From assembly GCF_001553545.1 (NCBI RefSeq), contig NZ_CP014227.1, positions 372,001 through 436,000 on the forward strand: a DNA stretch of 64,000 nucleotides, read 5' to 3'. Each line of letters starts with the position of its first letter. Position 1 is the first letter of the stretch. The position numbers were made by a program, and so were the translations under genes. This DNA comes from Capnocytophaga haemolytica (GTDB taxonomy: Bacteria; Bacteroidota; Bacteroidia; Flavobacteriales; Flavobacteriaceae). Under the pieces are notes generated by a model, which saw only the letters and a list, made by a program, of their open reading frames with translations, did not search any database and was not told where the DNA came from. Shown here in pieces: positions 22,982 to 32,773 of this stretch.

Positions 22982-23041
22982 GATAAGAAAAATGTTCTGA
23001 TTTTATGGGAGAATTTTTTTGCGTAGTTGGGTGAAATGTTG

Positions 23042-23049
23042 TACCTTTG
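23042..23049 (+). promoter_or_regulatory. -7 element TACCTTTG for sigma-54 activator gene
   Basis: Perfect TAnnTTTG motif 83 bases before the ATG at 23133. Confidence 0.7.
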
Positions 23050-23132
23050 CAGATTGTGAGAGGGAAGGGGTTCTTTTTTGTGAAGGATAGCACCCCAAAA
23101 GAGGAAGGATATGGATTTTTAATTTGTTGATA

Positions 23133-24385
23133 ATGGAAAGTATACAGGCTATAAAACAGCGGTTTGGCATTATAGGGGGCGACCCTCAGCTGAACCGCGC
23201 TATTGAGAAGGCGATTGCGGTGGCACCTACTGATATTTCGGTGTTGGTGACAGGTGAGAGCGGTGTGGGTAAGGAGGTGATCCCGCGGATTATCCACGCA
23301 CTATCGATGCGCAAGCACGGCAAGTACATCGCGGTGAACTGTGGGGCTATCCCCGAAGGGACGATCGATTCGGAGCTCTTTGGGCACGAGAAGGGCGCCT
23401 TCACGGGAGCTACTGCTTCGCGTAATGGATATTTCGAGGAGGCGAACGGAGGGACTATCTTCTTGGATGAGGTGGGTGAGCTTCCGCTAACGACACAGGT
23501 GCGATTGCTGCGCGTGCTGGAAAATGGCGAGTACCTCAAGGTAGGCTCGTCGGTAGTGCAGAAGACGAATGTGCGCATTGTGGCGGCTACAAATGTGCAT
23601 ATGCAGGAGGCGATCAAGAAGGGTCGTTTTCGTGAGGATTTGTATTACCGCCTTAGCACTGTGGAGATTCACCTGCCGTCGCTCAGGGAGCGCAAGGAGG
23701 ATATCCACCTGCTATTTAGGAAATTTGCGGCTGATTTTGCTGAGAAGTACCGTATGCCTGCTGTCAGGCTGACTGAGGATGCGGTGCGCTTGTTGCTGAG
23801 CTATCGATGGGGGGTAATATCCGTCAGCTGAGGAATATAGCAGAACAGATCTCGGTGCTGGAGTCGAAGCGCGAGATTACGGCTCAGGTGTTGCGCAGTT
23901 ATTTGCCTGAGGAGGGCAATCCGTTGCCATCGGTGGTGCCGCAGGGTAGGGCAGAGGGTGATTTTAGCAATGAGCGTGAGATACTCTACAAGGTGCTTTT
24001 TGATATGAAGAATGACTTGAATGACCTTAAGAAGCTGACCTTAGAGCTGTTGCAGCACGGCAATTCGCCCCAAGTGCAGGAGGACAATCAGAGCTTGATA
24101 CGGCGTATTTATGGCGATAAGGGTAGGGGATATGCTGAGGAAGTGGCGTCTTACCCAGTGATTTCGCTTGAGAGTAAGGTAGAGGAGCGTCCTGCGGAGG
24201 AGGAGCCGTATGCCTATGAGGATGCGACTGAGGAGGAGAGTTTGCTCTTAGAGAATCAGGAGAAGGAGGTGATCGCCAAGGCGTTGGAAAGGCATCAGAA
24301 TCGGCGTAGGGAGGCAGCTCAAGAGCTTGGCATCTCGGAGCGGACGCTTTACCGAAAGCTGAAGCAGTATGATTTAGACGCGTAA
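23133..24385 (+). pseudogene. Sigma-54-dependent Fis-type activator, frameshifted
   Basis: The 5' frame (23133-23831) encodes an AAA+ activator: Walker A GESGVGKE, the sigma-54-contacting GAFTGA loop in GHEKGAFTGA, Walker B GGTIFLDEVGELP, and REDLYYRLSTVEI. At a run of six G (23809-23814) the frame breaks inside the conserved W-P-G-N-I-R-Q-L motif; the other frame resumes GNIRQLRNIAEQISVLE and runs to a Fis-type helix-turn-helix (RREAAQELGISERTLYRKLK). One extra G would restore a ~417-aa protein. There is no N-terminal receiver domain. It may be inactive, phase-variable or a sequencing error. The next gene starts 10 bases downstream. Confidence 0.85.
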
Positions 24386-24395
24386 GCAATTGACT

Positions 24396-25664
24396 ATGAA
24401 GGATTATCGTATAGGGATTATCGGTTTGGGCTATGTGGGGTTTCCGCTGGCGTGCTTGTTTGCGAAGCGCTATCCTGTGGTGGGGTTCGACCTGAATGAG
24501 ACACGGGTTCGAGAGTTGAGTGCAGGAGTAGATCGCACGGGCGAGGTGGATAGTGCTGTGATTGAGGAGCGTCTTTCTCAAGGTCTGCAATGTACGGCGC
24601 ACATAGAGGATTTGCGCTCGTGCAATGTGTACATCGTGGGGGTGCCGACGCCGATAGATATGTATCAACAACCCGACTTGACGGCGCTACGCGAGGCGAG
24701 CATCAGTGTGGGGAGTGTGCTCGGTGCAGGAGATATTGTGGTTTATGAATCGACGGTGTACCCTGGGGTGACGGAGGACTTCTGTGTGCCTATCTTGGAG
24801 CTGCAGTCGGGGCTAAGGCTCAATGAGGGCTTCTTCGTGGGTTACTCGCCAGAGCGTATCAACCCTGGGGATAAGCAGCATACGGTGGAGACGATTCGCA
24901 AGATTATTTCGGGTTCGACGCCTGAGGTGGCGCAGGAGGTCGATGCGCTGTACAACTCGGTGCTTTTAGGAGGGACGCACCTCGCGCCTTCGATAAAGGT
25001 GGCTGAGGCGGCTAAAGTGATTGAGAATGCGCAGCGCGATGTGAATATTGCCTTTATGAATGAGGTGGCAAAGATATTCCACAGTTTAGAGATTGATACC
25101 AATGCGGTGATTGAGGCGGCTTCGAGCAAGTGGAACTTTCTGCCTTTCCGCCCTGGATTGGTGGGAGGGCATTGCATCGGTGTAGATCCGTATTATCTTA
25201 TCCAGAAGGCGAAGTTGCACGGGGTGGCACCTCGCCTGCTGACCGAAGCGCGTAAGATCAACGACTCAATGGGTGGGTATGTGGCTTATGAAATCATTGA
25301 TAGACTGTGCGTTCGCAATATCAAAGTAAAGGACTGCAAGGTGCTGATAATGGGTTTTACCTTTAAGGAGGATTGCCCTGATATGCGCAATACGAAGGTG
25401 ATTGATATCTACCGCACTTTGGAGCGTTTTACGGAGGATATTGTGGTGTACGACCCTTGGGTGGATAAGCTCAAGGCAAAGCAGGTGTATGGCATTGACA
25501 TTGAAACGGACTGGGAGCGTGTGCGCAAAGGCAATGATGTGATAGCGATATGTGTGCCCCACAGTGCCTTCTTTGCGCTTGATATTGCCAGCTATGCAAA
25601 TCCTGAGGCGGTGATATACGACGTAAAGGCTAAATTTACAGCGCTTACGGAGGATAGGTTGTAA
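24396..25664 (+). CDS. UDP-sugar 6-dehydrogenase (WbpO/TviB-type nucleotide-sugar dehydrogenase)
   Basis: A 422-aa NAD-dependent enzyme oxidising a UDP-sugar (probably an N-acetyl-hexosamine) to its uronate for surface polysaccharide. N-terminal Rossmann motif IGIIGLGYVGFPLACLFAK, YESTVYPGVTEDFC, central FVGYSPERINPGDK, the catalytic cysteine in GLVGGHCIGVDPYYL (residue ~260), and the C-terminal UDP-binding domain with MGFTFKEDCPDMRNTKV. The ATG at 24396 is preferred over a TTG two codons earlier. It appears cotranscribed with the activator gene; no other polysaccharide genes flank it. Confidence 0.93.
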   Translation: MKDYRIGIIGLGYVGFPLACLFAKRYPVVGFDLNETRVRELSAGVDRTGEVDSAVIEERLSQGLQCTAHIEDLRSCNVYIVGVPTPIDMYQQPDLTALREASISVGSVLGAGDIVVYESTVYPGVTEDFCVPILELQSGLRLNEGFFVGYSPERINPGDKQHTVETIRKIISGSTPEVAQEVDALYNSVLLGGTHLAPSIKVAEAAKVIENAQRDVNIAFMNEVAKIFHSLEIDTNAVIEAASSKWNFLPFRPGLVGGHCIGVDPYYLIQKAKLHGVAPRLLTEARKINDSMGGYVAYEIIDRLCVRNIKVKDCKVLIMGFTFKEDCPDMRNTKVIDIYRTLERFTEDIVVYDPWVDKLKAKQVYGIDIETDWERVRKGNDVIAICVPHSAFFALDIASYANPEAVIYDVKAKFTALTEDRL

Positions 25665-25713
25665 AAAAGTTAAAAAGAATAGGCTTTTGTGGTGCGGTGT
25701 GGTTTATTTTTTG

Positions 25714-25721
25714 TACATTTG
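25714..25721 (+). promoter_or_regulatory. -7 element TACATTTG
   Basis: Perfect motif 18 bases before the ATG at 25739; it drives the IPExxxVDY gene and probably pyk. Confidence 0.7.
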
Positions 25722-25738
25722 CCCCCGAAAGCAGGTAT

Positions 25739-26209
25739 ATGGCAAGGCATAAGTTATCCATAGCGTCCTTTTGTGATTATAAACTTATCGCAATACACAC
25801 TCCCTTAGAGGATTATCGTTTGGTTTATATGCTCAATAGCGCACTGAGCCTTCAGTTGGCAAAGCGCTATGACAAGGAGTGCTTTGCTGTAGATGGGGGC
25901 AAAGGAGGAGGTTTTTCCTACTACCATTGGGAGAACAAGTTGCTACAGATAGATTGGCATTGCGTTGCGAATAAGCTGGTATGTGAAGAGGAAACAGAAG
26001 GGATGCTCTTTGGCAAGACAAGCACAATTCATTATCTGATAGAGGATAAGAAGAAGGTGGATTACTTCTTAAAGATAGATACTGAGGGGCGCCTCGATGT
26101 ACAGGGGATACTCACGGCTATCAAGGGGGTGCCTTATGTATCAATGGCTTATACGATAGAAACAGAAGGGTTAAACGTAAAACATAAATTACTATTTCAA
26201 GAATGTTAA
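25739..26209 (+). CDS. IPExxxVDY-family protein (156 aa)
   Basis: Small cytoplasmic protein of a Flavobacteriia family that habitually sits next to pyk. The ATG at 25739 follows the -7 element closely. The N-terminal DYKLIAIHTPLEDYRLVYML and C-terminal GVPYVSMAYTIETEG are typical. The molecular function is not known to me. The pyk ATG lies inside its last codons (7-base overlap), so the two are translationally coupled. Confidence 0.82.
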   Translation: MARHKLSIASFCDYKLIAIHTPLEDYRLVYMLNSALSLQLAKRYDKECFAVDGGKGGGFSYYHWENKLLQIDWHCVANKLVCEEETEGMLFGKTSTIHYLIEDKKKVDYFLKIDTEGRLDVQGILTAIKGVPYVSMAYTIETEGLNVKHKLLFQEC

Positions 26210-27654
26210 GTACTAAAAAAACGAAGATTGTAGCAACCTTAGGTCCTGCTACTTCCACTCCTGAGGTGATCAAGGATATGATGATCGCAGGGGTAAATGT
26301 ATTCCGTATCAATTTCTCGCACGCTGATTACGATGATGTTCGTCAGCGAATTGAGATGATCCGTGCATTGAATAAAGAGTTAGGTTATAACACAGCGATT
26401 TTGGCAGACCTTCAAGGACCAAAACTCCGCGTAGGGGTAATGGCAGAAGGTGTAGAGGTAGCGCCAGGCGACCATATCACCTTCGTAACAGGAGAGGCTT
26501 TCGAAGGGACCAAAGAGCGTGTGTATATGAATTATAAAGCCTTTCCGATGGATGTAAACCCAGGGGAGCGCATCTTGCTTGATGATGGAAAGCTGATCTT
26601 TGAGGTAGTAGAGACCAATCGTGAGGATGAAGTGAAGGCTGTGGTAGTGCAAGGAGGCCCTTTGAAGTCAAAGAAAGGTGTGAACTTGCCTAACACAAAG
26701 GTGTCATTGCCAGCACTTACTGAGAAGGATATCCGCGATGCTCTCTTTGCGATGACTCAAGATATTGACTGGTTTGCACTCTCGTTTGTGCGTCACCCTG
26801 AGGATATACAAGACTTGAAAGACCTCATTGAGGAGAATGCGGGACATAAGATCCCTATCATTGCTAAGATAGAGAAACCAGAGGCGCTTGACAATATAGA
26901 TAAGATTATGGCGAACTGCGACGGTATTATGGTCGCTCGTGGTGATTTGGGGGTTGAAATACCTGCTGAAGAGGTACCGCTGATCCAAAAGGAATTGGTG
27001 CGTAAGGCTAAGAATCACCATATACCAGTGATTATCGCTACTCAAATGATGGAGAGTATGATCACCAGTCTGACACCAACACGTGCTGAGGTAAACGACG
27101 TTGGTAACTCAGTAATGGACGGGGCTGATGCTGTGATGCTTTCAGGGGAGACCTCAGTAGGGAAGTACCCTGTGCAAGTGATTGAGCAGATGGCGCGTAT
27201 TATCCGTAGTGTGGAGAACTCTGAGCTGATTAAGATGCCATCGATGTCGCCTTTTGTGGTATCGCCTCGCTATATAACCAACCAGATATGCTATCACGCA
27301 ACGCTTATGGCCAATGAAACAAACGCAAAGGTGATTTCTACACTTACTAATAGTGGCTATACAGCGTTTCGCATATCATCATACCGCCCTAATGCACACA
27401 TCTTGGTGTTTACCTCTAACAGGAGGATACTTACAAGTTTGAGTTTGTTATGGGGGGTTACGACTTTTTATTACGATCGTCTGGCATCTACAGATGAGGT
27501 GATTGAGGACATTAACCACCTTGCTAATGCTGAGGGCTATGTGAATATGGGTGATTTTATGATTAGCTTAGCGGCAATGCCTTCACAAGGTAATGGCAGA
27601 GTAAATACACTTAGGATTACTGAAATAGACTCGTGTGCTATTAAGCTGAGATAA
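26203..27654 (+). CDS. pyk: Pyruvate kinase
   Basis: A 483-aa enzyme converting phosphoenolpyruvate and ADP to pyruvate and ATP. Motifs: KIVATLGPATSTPE (residues 6-19), RINFSHADYDD, catalytic lysine region IPIIAKIEKPEALDNID, IMVARGDLGVEIP, and VIIATQMMESM. The C-terminal allosteric domain is present (ISTLTNSGYTAFRISSYRP). Its start overlaps the IPExxxVDY gene. A strong 16-bp hairpin ends the operon. Confidence 0.98.
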   Translation: MLSTKKTKIVATLGPATSTPEVIKDMMIAGVNVFRINFSHADYDDVRQRIEMIRALNKELGYNTAILADLQGPKLRVGVMAEGVEVAPGDHITFVTGEAFEGTKERVYMNYKAFPMDVNPGERILLDDGKLIFEVVETNREDEVKAVVVQGGPLKSKKGVNLPNTKVSLPALTEKDIRDALFAMTQDIDWFALSFVRHPEDIQDLKDLIEENAGHKIPIIAKIEKPEALDNIDKIMANCDGIMVARGDLGVEIPAEEVPLIQKELVRKAKNHHIPVIIATQMMESMITSLTPTRAEVNDVGNSVMDGADAVMLSGETSVGKYPVQVIEQMARIIRSVENSELIKMPSMSPFVVSPRYITNQICYHATLMANETNAKVISTLTNSGYTAFRISSYRPNAHILVFTSNRRILTSLSLLWGVTTFYYDRLASTDEVIEDINHLANAEGYVNMGDFMISLAAMPSQGNGRVNTLRITEIDSCAIKLR

Positions 27655-27674
27655 TCTATATTTTCTATATTATT

Positions 27675-27712
27675 AAGGATCCTCTATTAATTTGACTTAA
27701 TAGAGGATCCTT
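27675..27712 (+). terminator. Terminator of pyk
   Basis: Perfect 16-bp stem aaggatcctctattaa / ttaatagaggatcctt with a 6-base loop, followed by ttgattta. Confidence 0.88.
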
Positions 27713-27734
27713 TTGATTTATATATATAAAAAAA

Positions 27735-27763
27735 CTAACCTATCGATTATCTCAATAGGTTAG
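27735..27763 (-). terminator. Terminator of malic enzyme gene
   Basis: Stem ctaacctat / ataggttag; on the minus strand it is followed by TTTTTTTATA. Confidence 0.8.
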
Positions 27764-27771
27764 CTTTACTA

Positions 27772-27806
27772 TTTAATTTCTACTCTTTGAGCCCTACTCT
27801 CTATCC
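27772..27806. repeat. 7-bp-phased tract at 3' end of malic enzyme gene
   Basis: Heptamers tttaatt, tctactc, tttgagc, cctactc, tctatcc. The last units overlap the stop and final codons (DRE-stop) of the malic enzyme gene, read on the minus strand. Confidence 0.5.
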
Positions 27807-30064
27807 TGTGCATCTACTACAGCCAAAGTAGCAAGGTTCACCATCTCATCAGTGGTGCTGCCTACAGTGGCTATGTGGATAGGCTTCTGTAGCCCTAAGA
27901 TGATAGGCCCTACGGTCTCTAAGTGCTGTAGTTCCTTCATAATCTTGTAGGTGATATTCGCCGCATCCAAGTTAGGGAAGATAAGCACATTAGCCCCTTT
28001 GCCGTTGTTGAGCTTAGAGAACGGGAATGTCTTGGCGAGCTTATCTGGGTTGAGCGCAAAGTCGGGCTGTATTTCGCCGTCTACTATGAGTTCGGGGTGA
28101 TGCTGGTGCAGGTATTCCACCGCCTTGCGTACCTTCTGACTGCTTTCTGAGACTGCCGACCCAAAGTTGGAGTACGAAAGCATCGCTACTGAAGGCTCTA
28201 AACCAAAGAACTTCACTGCCTTAGCGGTGAGCAAGGCGATGTTTACCAAATCCTCAGCTGTAGGGTTGATGTTGATAGTGGCATCAGAGAGGAATAGTGG
28301 TCCTTGCTTGGTAATCATTATGCTGGTGGCGGCAATACGCTCTACGCCAGGCTGTTTGTCGATGATTTCCAGTACAGGCTTGATGGCTGCTGGGTAGGCA
28401 CGTGAGTAACCAGTAATCATCGCATCGGCCTCACCGCGCTGCACCATCATTGTGCCAAAGTAGTTGCGCTCTACCATCAATCGCTCTGCGGTGTGGAGCG
28501 TTACCCCACGCCGTTCGCGCGCTTTCCAATACTGCTGTGCATACGCGCTACAACGTGCCTTTTCCTCATCGCTTTTAGGGTCGATGATCGCCACATCACC
28601 CGTAAAGCCTATTTCGTGTTTCAGCGCTGTGATAACATCTTTTCTACCCAACAAAATCGGGATACCGATACCGTCTTCGTAAATGCGTTGCGCTGCCTTG
28701 AGCACCTCTAATTGGTCGGCTTCTGCAAATACTACCCGTTTCGGGTCTTTCTTAGCACGGTCTTGCAAGAGGCGCAATTCTTTGCTACCCGCACCGATGC
28801 GCTCTAAAAGTTCAGACTTGTACGCTTCCCAATCGGTGATAGGCTCTTGTGCCACCCCGCTTTCCATAGCCGCACGGGCAATGGCTGGCGGCACTTCGCT
28901 GATAAGACGTGGGTCGAAAGGCTTAGGGATGATATAGTTGCGCCCAAAGGTAATCTCCTCCCCGCCGTACGCCAAGCTCACCTGTGCAGGTACGGTCTTC
29001 TTGGCCAAGTCGGCGATAGCGTGGACGGCAGCGAGCTTCATCTCTTCGTTGATTTTAGTGGCGCGCACATCGAGTGCCCCACGGAAGATGTAAGGGAAGC
29101 CAAGGACGTTGTTGACTTGGTTGGGATAATCACTGCGGCCTGTGGCCATAATGATGTCGGGACGCGTTTTGATTGCCAAATTATAGTCGATCTCTGGGTT
29201 GGGGTTGGCCATTGCAAAGACGATTGCATCTTTCTCCATTGTTAGCAGCATCTCAGGGGTGAGCACATCGCCTTTGGATAGGCCGATGAAGACGTCAGAG
29301 CCTTTGACTGCCTCTTCGAGGGTGCGTATATCGCGGGCGGTGGCGAACTCAGCTTTCTGCTCGGTGAGGTTGGGGGCGTCCTTGCGGATAACCCCTTTGC
29401 TGTCGCACATCACGATGTTCTCAGGGCGTGCACCGAGTGCCACATAAAGGCGTGTACACGAGATCGCTGCTGCACCAGCCCCATTGACCACTATCCGCGC
29501 CTTGCTAATATCTTTGCCTACAATCTCCAAAGCGTTTACTAAAGCCGCTGCCGAGATAATAGCCGTACCGTGCTGGTCGTCGTGCATCACGGGGATGTCT
29601 AATTCTTCTTTAAGGCGGCGTTCGATTTCAAAAGCCTCAGGAGCCTTGATGTCCTCCAAGTTGATACCCCCAAAGGTAGGTGCGATAGCCTTTACGGTTT
29701 CGATGAACTTATCCACGTCAGTGGAATCTACCTCGATATCGAATACATCAATCCCTGCGAATATCTTGAATAACAATCCTTTGCCTTCCATCACGGGCTT
29801 AGCCGCATCGGCACCGATGTCGCCCAGCCCGAGCACTGCCGTACCGTTGGAAATCACCGCAACGAGATTACTCTTAGAGGTGTAGCGGTAGGCATTGGCC
29901 TTATCTTTTGCAATTTCGAGGCAAGGCTCAGCTACTCCGGGGGAGTAAGCGAGTGCCAAATCGTGTTGTGTTGAGTGTTTTTTAGTAGGCACGATAGCGA
30001 TTTTCCCAGGTTGGGGAAACTCGTGATAGTCGAGTGCCTCTTGTTTTTTACGTGTATCTGACAT
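27794..30064 (-). CDS. maeB: NADP-dependent malic enzyme with phosphotransacetylase-like domain (MaeB type)
   Basis: A 756-aa two-domain enzyme. Residues ~1-430 are the malic enzyme: [55 protein letters not shown], and the NADP-binding [13 protein letters not shown]. Residues ~430-756 resemble phosphate acetyltransferase ([32 protein letters not shown]), usually a regulatory, acetyl-CoA-sensing module in MaeB. It decarboxylates malate to pyruvate, next to pyk on the same pathway node, and converges on it. Confidence 0.97.
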   Translation of the reverse strand: MSDTRKKQEALDYHEFPQPGKIAIVPTKKHSTQHDLALAYSPGVAEPCLEIAKDKANAYRYTSKSNLVAVISNGTAVLGLGDIGADAAKPVMEGKGLLFKIFAGIDVFDIEVDSTDVDKFIETVKAIAPTFGGINLEDIKAPEAFEIERRLKEELDIPVMHDDQHGTAIISAAALVNALEIVGKDISKARIVVNGAGAAAISCTRLYVALGARPENIVMCDSKGVIRKDAPNLTEQKAEFATARDIRTLEEAVKGSDVFIGLSKGDVLTPEMLLTMEKDAIVFAMANPNPEIDYNLAIKTRPDIIMATGRSDYPNQVNNVLGFPYIFRGALDVRATKINEEMKLAAVHAIADLAKKTVPAQVSLAYGGEEITFGRNYIIPKPFDPRLISEVPPAIARAAMESGVAQEPITDWEAYKSELLERIGAGSKELRLLQDRAKKDPKRVVFAEADQLEVLKAAQRIYEDGIGIPILLGRKDVITALKHEIGFTGDVAIIDPKSDEEKARCSAYAQQYWKARERRGVTLHTAERLMVERNYFGTMMVQRGEADAMITGYSRAYPAAIKPVLEIIDKQPGVERIAATSIMITKQGPLFLSDATININPTAEDLVNIALLTAKAVKFFGLEPSVAMLSYSNFGSAVSESSQKVRKAVEYLHQHHPELIVDGEIQPDFALNPDKLAKTFPFSKLNNGKGANVLIFPNLDAANITYKIMKELQHLETVGPIILGLQKPIHIATVGSTTDEMVNLATLAVVDAQDRE

Positions 30065-30099
30065 AATTTCTTATATTTTAGTATCTGAATTCTGCGCGG

Positions 30100-30107
30100 C
30101 AAAAGTA
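30100..30107 (-). promoter_or_regulatory. -7 element for malic enzyme gene (TACTTTTG)
   Basis: CAAAAGTA on the + strand, 36 bases before the gene start. Confidence 0.65.
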
Positions 30108-30115
30108 CGACTTTT

Positions 30116-30178
30116 TAATGAGTAATGCGTAATGTGTAATATATAATTTAGTTGTAATAATTATAATTTACTCATAAA
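30116..30178. repeat. 7-bp-phased tract (TAATG type)
   Basis: Nine heptamers: taatgag, taatgcg, taatgtg, taatata, taattta, gttgtaa, taattat, aatttac, tcataaa. The first three are near-perfect repeats; the last two invert the first. Confidence 0.6.
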
Positions 30179-30417
30179 CAGTGTGTCTATCGGAGAGGGT
30201 ATCCGCTCAAAGGTTTCTATCCAAAAACCTTCTTTTAAACCATTCTTGTAGGAGTCTTCTTCCCATTTATCTTTCGAGTAACCATCTTGTTTTTTGTTGC
30301 TCGCATCAAGAGAGGTATACAAGTAAAAGATTTTGTTTTACAGCTCATTAGAAAGCCAAAAGTAAAGAGGTAAATAAGTATTATTCGCTGTATTCTTTGA
30401 ATCTTTCGCCGTGGCAA
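30161..30417 (-). pseudogene. Decayed small lipoprotein gene (frameshifted)
   Basis: On the minus strand a perfect -7 element (30415-30422) is followed by a hydrophobic, lipobox-like frame, IYLFTFGFLMSCKTK, with no ATG in a good place. Shortly after SCKTK the meaningful reading moves to another frame: DGYSKDKWEEDSYKNGLKEG, then FWIETFERIPSPIDTLFMSK and a stop. The second part looks like the W/Y-G-rich text of MORN-type surface proteins. I read it as a small lipoprotein gene broken by a frameshift; a short intact peptide cannot be excluded. Confidence 0.45.
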
Positions 30418-30422
30418 AGGTA
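30415..30422 (-). promoter_or_regulatory. -7 element TACCTTTG (minus strand)
   Basis: CAAAGGTA on the + strand; promoter of the decayed lipoprotein gene. Confidence 0.55.
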
Positions 30423-30463
30423 CAGTTTTTTTAAGAAATATTTGCTACATTTCACAAGTTTTG

Positions 30464-30471
30464 TAATTTTG
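30464..30471 (+). promoter_or_regulatory. -7 element TAATTTTG
   Basis: 42 bases before the ATG at 30513. Confidence 0.6.
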
Positions 30472-30512
30472 CAAAGTGAACGCAGATTACTAATTACTAA
30501 AATTATTATCAT

Positions 30513-31115
30513 ATGAAACGATTATTTTTATTACTGACTGCAATGGTGGCAACGCAAGGTTTTGCACAACGCGTTACCGTAGAAGAAGGCAACTTAAAAA
30601 GCCTTGCAGGTACGAAACAAATCAATGTAGTGTTCGACTATACACAAATGCATATCGGTAAAGATAACCTTACAGAGAAAGCGTATGTTGCGGAGCACAC
30701 CGAGTGGCTCAATAAAAAAAGTGTAGGGAAAGGCGATAGCTGGGCAAAGTCGTGGGCAATAGCCAAAGAGATGCTTTGGCAGCCTAAGTTTATCGAGCTG
30801 GTGAATGTGATAATGAAGAAAGCGAAGAAGGATATCGTCTTCAAAGAAGGTGACAGTGAAGCTCCTATCACATTGACAGTAAATACCTTATGGATCTACC
30901 AAGGTTGGGATGCAGGGGTGATGAAGCAACCCGCAAAGGTAACTACATCACTTGTCTTCACCGATAAGAGCGGCAAGGTGCTGTGCAAACTCCTCAGTGA
31001 GGAAGCCCCTGGCGATCAGTATGGCAGTAACTTTAATGACGAATCACGCTTAGCAGAAGGTTATGCTAAAACAGGCAAGACGCTGGGTAAACTCATTGAG
31101 AAAGCACTTAAATAA
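30513..31115 (+). CDS. Secreted hypothetical protein (200 aa)
   Basis: Signal peptide MKRLFLLLTAMVATQGFAQR, cleaved after FAQ. The mature ~180 residues are soluble, with a mixed alpha/beta pattern (INVVFDYTQMHIGKDN, ITLTVNTLWIYQGWDAGV, VTTSLVFTDKSGKVLCKLLS). Not recognised by function, though short periplasmic proteins of this style are common in Bacteroidota. Own promoter and a very strong terminator hairpin. Confidence 0.82.
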   Translation: MKRLFLLLTAMVATQGFAQRVTVEEGNLKSLAGTKQINVVFDYTQMHIGKDNLTEKAYVAEHTEWLNKKSVGKGDSWAKSWAIAKEMLWQPKFIELVNVIMKKAKKDIVFKEGDSEAPITLTVNTLWIYQGWDAGVMKQPAKVTTSLVFTDKSGKVLCKLLSEEAPGDQYGSNFNDESRLAEGYAKTGKTLGKLIEKALK

Positions 31116-31134
31116 AAACCTGTAACCAAAAGTC

Positions 31135-31197
31135 AGACATTAAAAGTCAGAGAGCAACACTGTTCTACAGTTTTTTGCTCTCTGACTTTTAATGTCT
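31135..31197 (+). terminator. Long hairpin made of heptads
   Basis: Perfect 23-bp arms (31135-31157 and 31175-31197) with a 17-base loop. Each arm parses into heptamers (aaaagtc, agacatt, aaaagtc, agagagc and their complements), linking this terminator to the 7-bp-phased family. Confidence 0.82.
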
Positions 31198-31299
31198 TAT
31201 TAATTTTAACATGCTGATTTTCTATATATTTTATCCTTCTATTTTCCTCACACCTTAATTTTTCTTTAGAAAATATTTGCTTATTTACGATTACTTTCG

Positions 31300-31307
31300 T
31301 AGTTTTG
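31300..31307 (+). promoter_or_regulatory. -7 element TAGTTTTG for brnQ1
   Basis: 30 bases before the ATG at 31337. Confidence 0.6.
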
Positions 31308-31336
31308 CGCTGTAATTTTATAACATCTGTTTTTTA

Positions 31337-32668
31337 ATGAAAAAAGAAACTAAACTTCTTACGATTACTACGGTGGGCTTTGCGCTCTTTTCAATGTTTT
31401 TTGGGGCAGGCAACTTGGTAGTACCCCCTTATATTGGGTTGCAAGTAGGTAGCCAGTGGGTCTATGCGCTATTGGGTTTCCTTTTAACCACTGTCATTAC
31501 CTCTTTCTTAGCTGTGATAATGATTGCTCGGGTAGGAACCAGTTTTGCCGACTTAAGGCAATTTATGCCAAAATGGGTAGTAGATACGCTTAATTTGCTG
31601 ATTATTATTAGTATTGGTCCGCTGATATGTATTCCTCGGACGGGAGCACTGACCTATGAGGTGGCTGTAGCCCCTATATTGCCACAAGTACCCCTATGGG
31701 TATTTGAGCTCTTTTACTTTGTCTTAGTGTTAGTGCTTTCTATTTCCAAATCGAAGATTGTTGATATCATCGGGCGATGGCTTACACCTCTGTTACTGCT
31801 GTGTTTGGCGATATTAATTGTTAAAGGAGTCCTTAATGCAGAGGCGATCGATCAACAATCAGCAGTCAGTGCAGGCGATGCCTTTAGATTGGGCTTCAAG
31901 GAAGGGTATCAAACGCTCGATGTCTTGGCTGCCATTCCTTTTGCAGGGCTTATCATTGTAGCATTGACGATGAAGGGTTACACTACGGATCGACAACGGA
32001 TAGAGATGAGTCTGAAGAGTGGCTTAGTAGCGGCGGTGAGCTTGATGCTTATCTATACAGGGCTGATGTACTTAGGCGTTACTACTGATTACGCAGGAGG
32101 CGGTGAAGTAGAGCGCTCTCAGCTATTGAAATATATCTCAGATGCTATTTTAGGTAGTTGGGGCTCGCTGGTGATGGCTTCAGCTATAGGCGTTGCCTGT
32201 CTTACGAGTGCTATTGCGCTTGCTTCAGGGATGGGAGAAATATTAGAACAGACAACCAAAGGCAAGATGTCGTATAAATTAGGCGTTGTAGCCTGCTGTG
32301 TGGTCTCGTTTGTACTCTCGCTGAACAAGGTGGATACTATCATCGCCTATGCAGGGAGTATACTACTGTTTATCTACCCTATTGTTTTTACGATTATCTT
32401 ATATGTACTATTGTTCTCAAAATATGTAAAAAGCAAGTTACCTTATGTGATGGCGGTGCTTACCACAGCAGTAGTGGTAACTTGGACAGCTATCTATAAC
32501 CAATGGGATGTCTTCCAAGGTATTTATTGGATGACCGCCGTCAAAAGTGCAATGCCACTAATGGACTACCTGTTAGAGTGGTTAGTGCCGTCCTTTTTGG
32601 CGTTTGTCTTCTTTGCTTTCACTGAGAAGTACTGGGTAAAATGGTTTAGCAAGAGTAATAGAGAGTAG
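31337..32668 (+). CDS. brnQ: Branched-chain amino acid:cation symporter, copy 1
   Basis: A 443-aa LIVCS-family carrier with about 12 membrane helices, importing Leu, Ile and Val with Na+ or H+. Family marks near the N-terminus: FSMFFGAGNLVVPPYIGLQV (residues ~17-36), and PLICIPRTGALTYEVAVAP. It lies directly before a second copy in the same direction; the two share most motifs (SKSKIVDIIG, GYQTLDVLA, GYTTDRQR) but each has its own promoter. Confidence 0.93.
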   Translation: MKKETKLLTITTVGFALFSMFFGAGNLVVPPYIGLQVGSQWVYALLGFLLTTVITSFLAVIMIARVGTSFADLRQFMPKWVVDTLNLLIIISIGPLICIPRTGALTYEVAVAPILPQVPLWVFELFYFVLVLVLSISKSKIVDIIGRWLTPLLLLCLAILIVKGVLNAEAIDQQSAVSAGDAFRLGFKEGYQTLDVLAAIPFAGLIIVALTMKGYTTDRQRIEMSLKSGLVAAVSLMLIYTGLMYLGVTTDYAGGGEVERSQLLKYISDAILGSWGSLVMASAIGVACLTSAIALASGMGEILEQTTKGKMSYKLGVVACCVVSFVLSLNKVDTIIAYAGSILLFIYPIVFTIILYVLLFSKYVKSKLPYVMAVLTTAVVVTWTAIYNQWDVFQGIYWMTAVKSAMPLMDYLLEWLVPSFLAFVFFAFTEKYWVKWFSKSNRE

Positions 32669-32724
32669 TTACTGTTATAGAGAAAATAATTACGAAAATA
32701 TTTGGTGAATAGCGAAAGGTTTCA

Positions 32725-32732
32725 TACTTTTG
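32725..32732 (+). promoter_or_regulatory. -7 element TACTTTTG for brnQ2
   Basis: 42 bases before the ATG at 32774. It shows that the upstream extension of this frame is not translated. Confidence 0.65.
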
Positions 32733-32773
32733 CGCTTATTAATTGTCTTTACAACCAAAGCTTTTTATATAAT

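Noticed and set aside
22824..23297. 157-codon minus-strand frame upstream of the sigma-54 activator gene
   Set aside because: It runs through the 11-bp repeat tract and antisense to the activator; proline/histidine/threonine-rich low-complexity text, no promoter.
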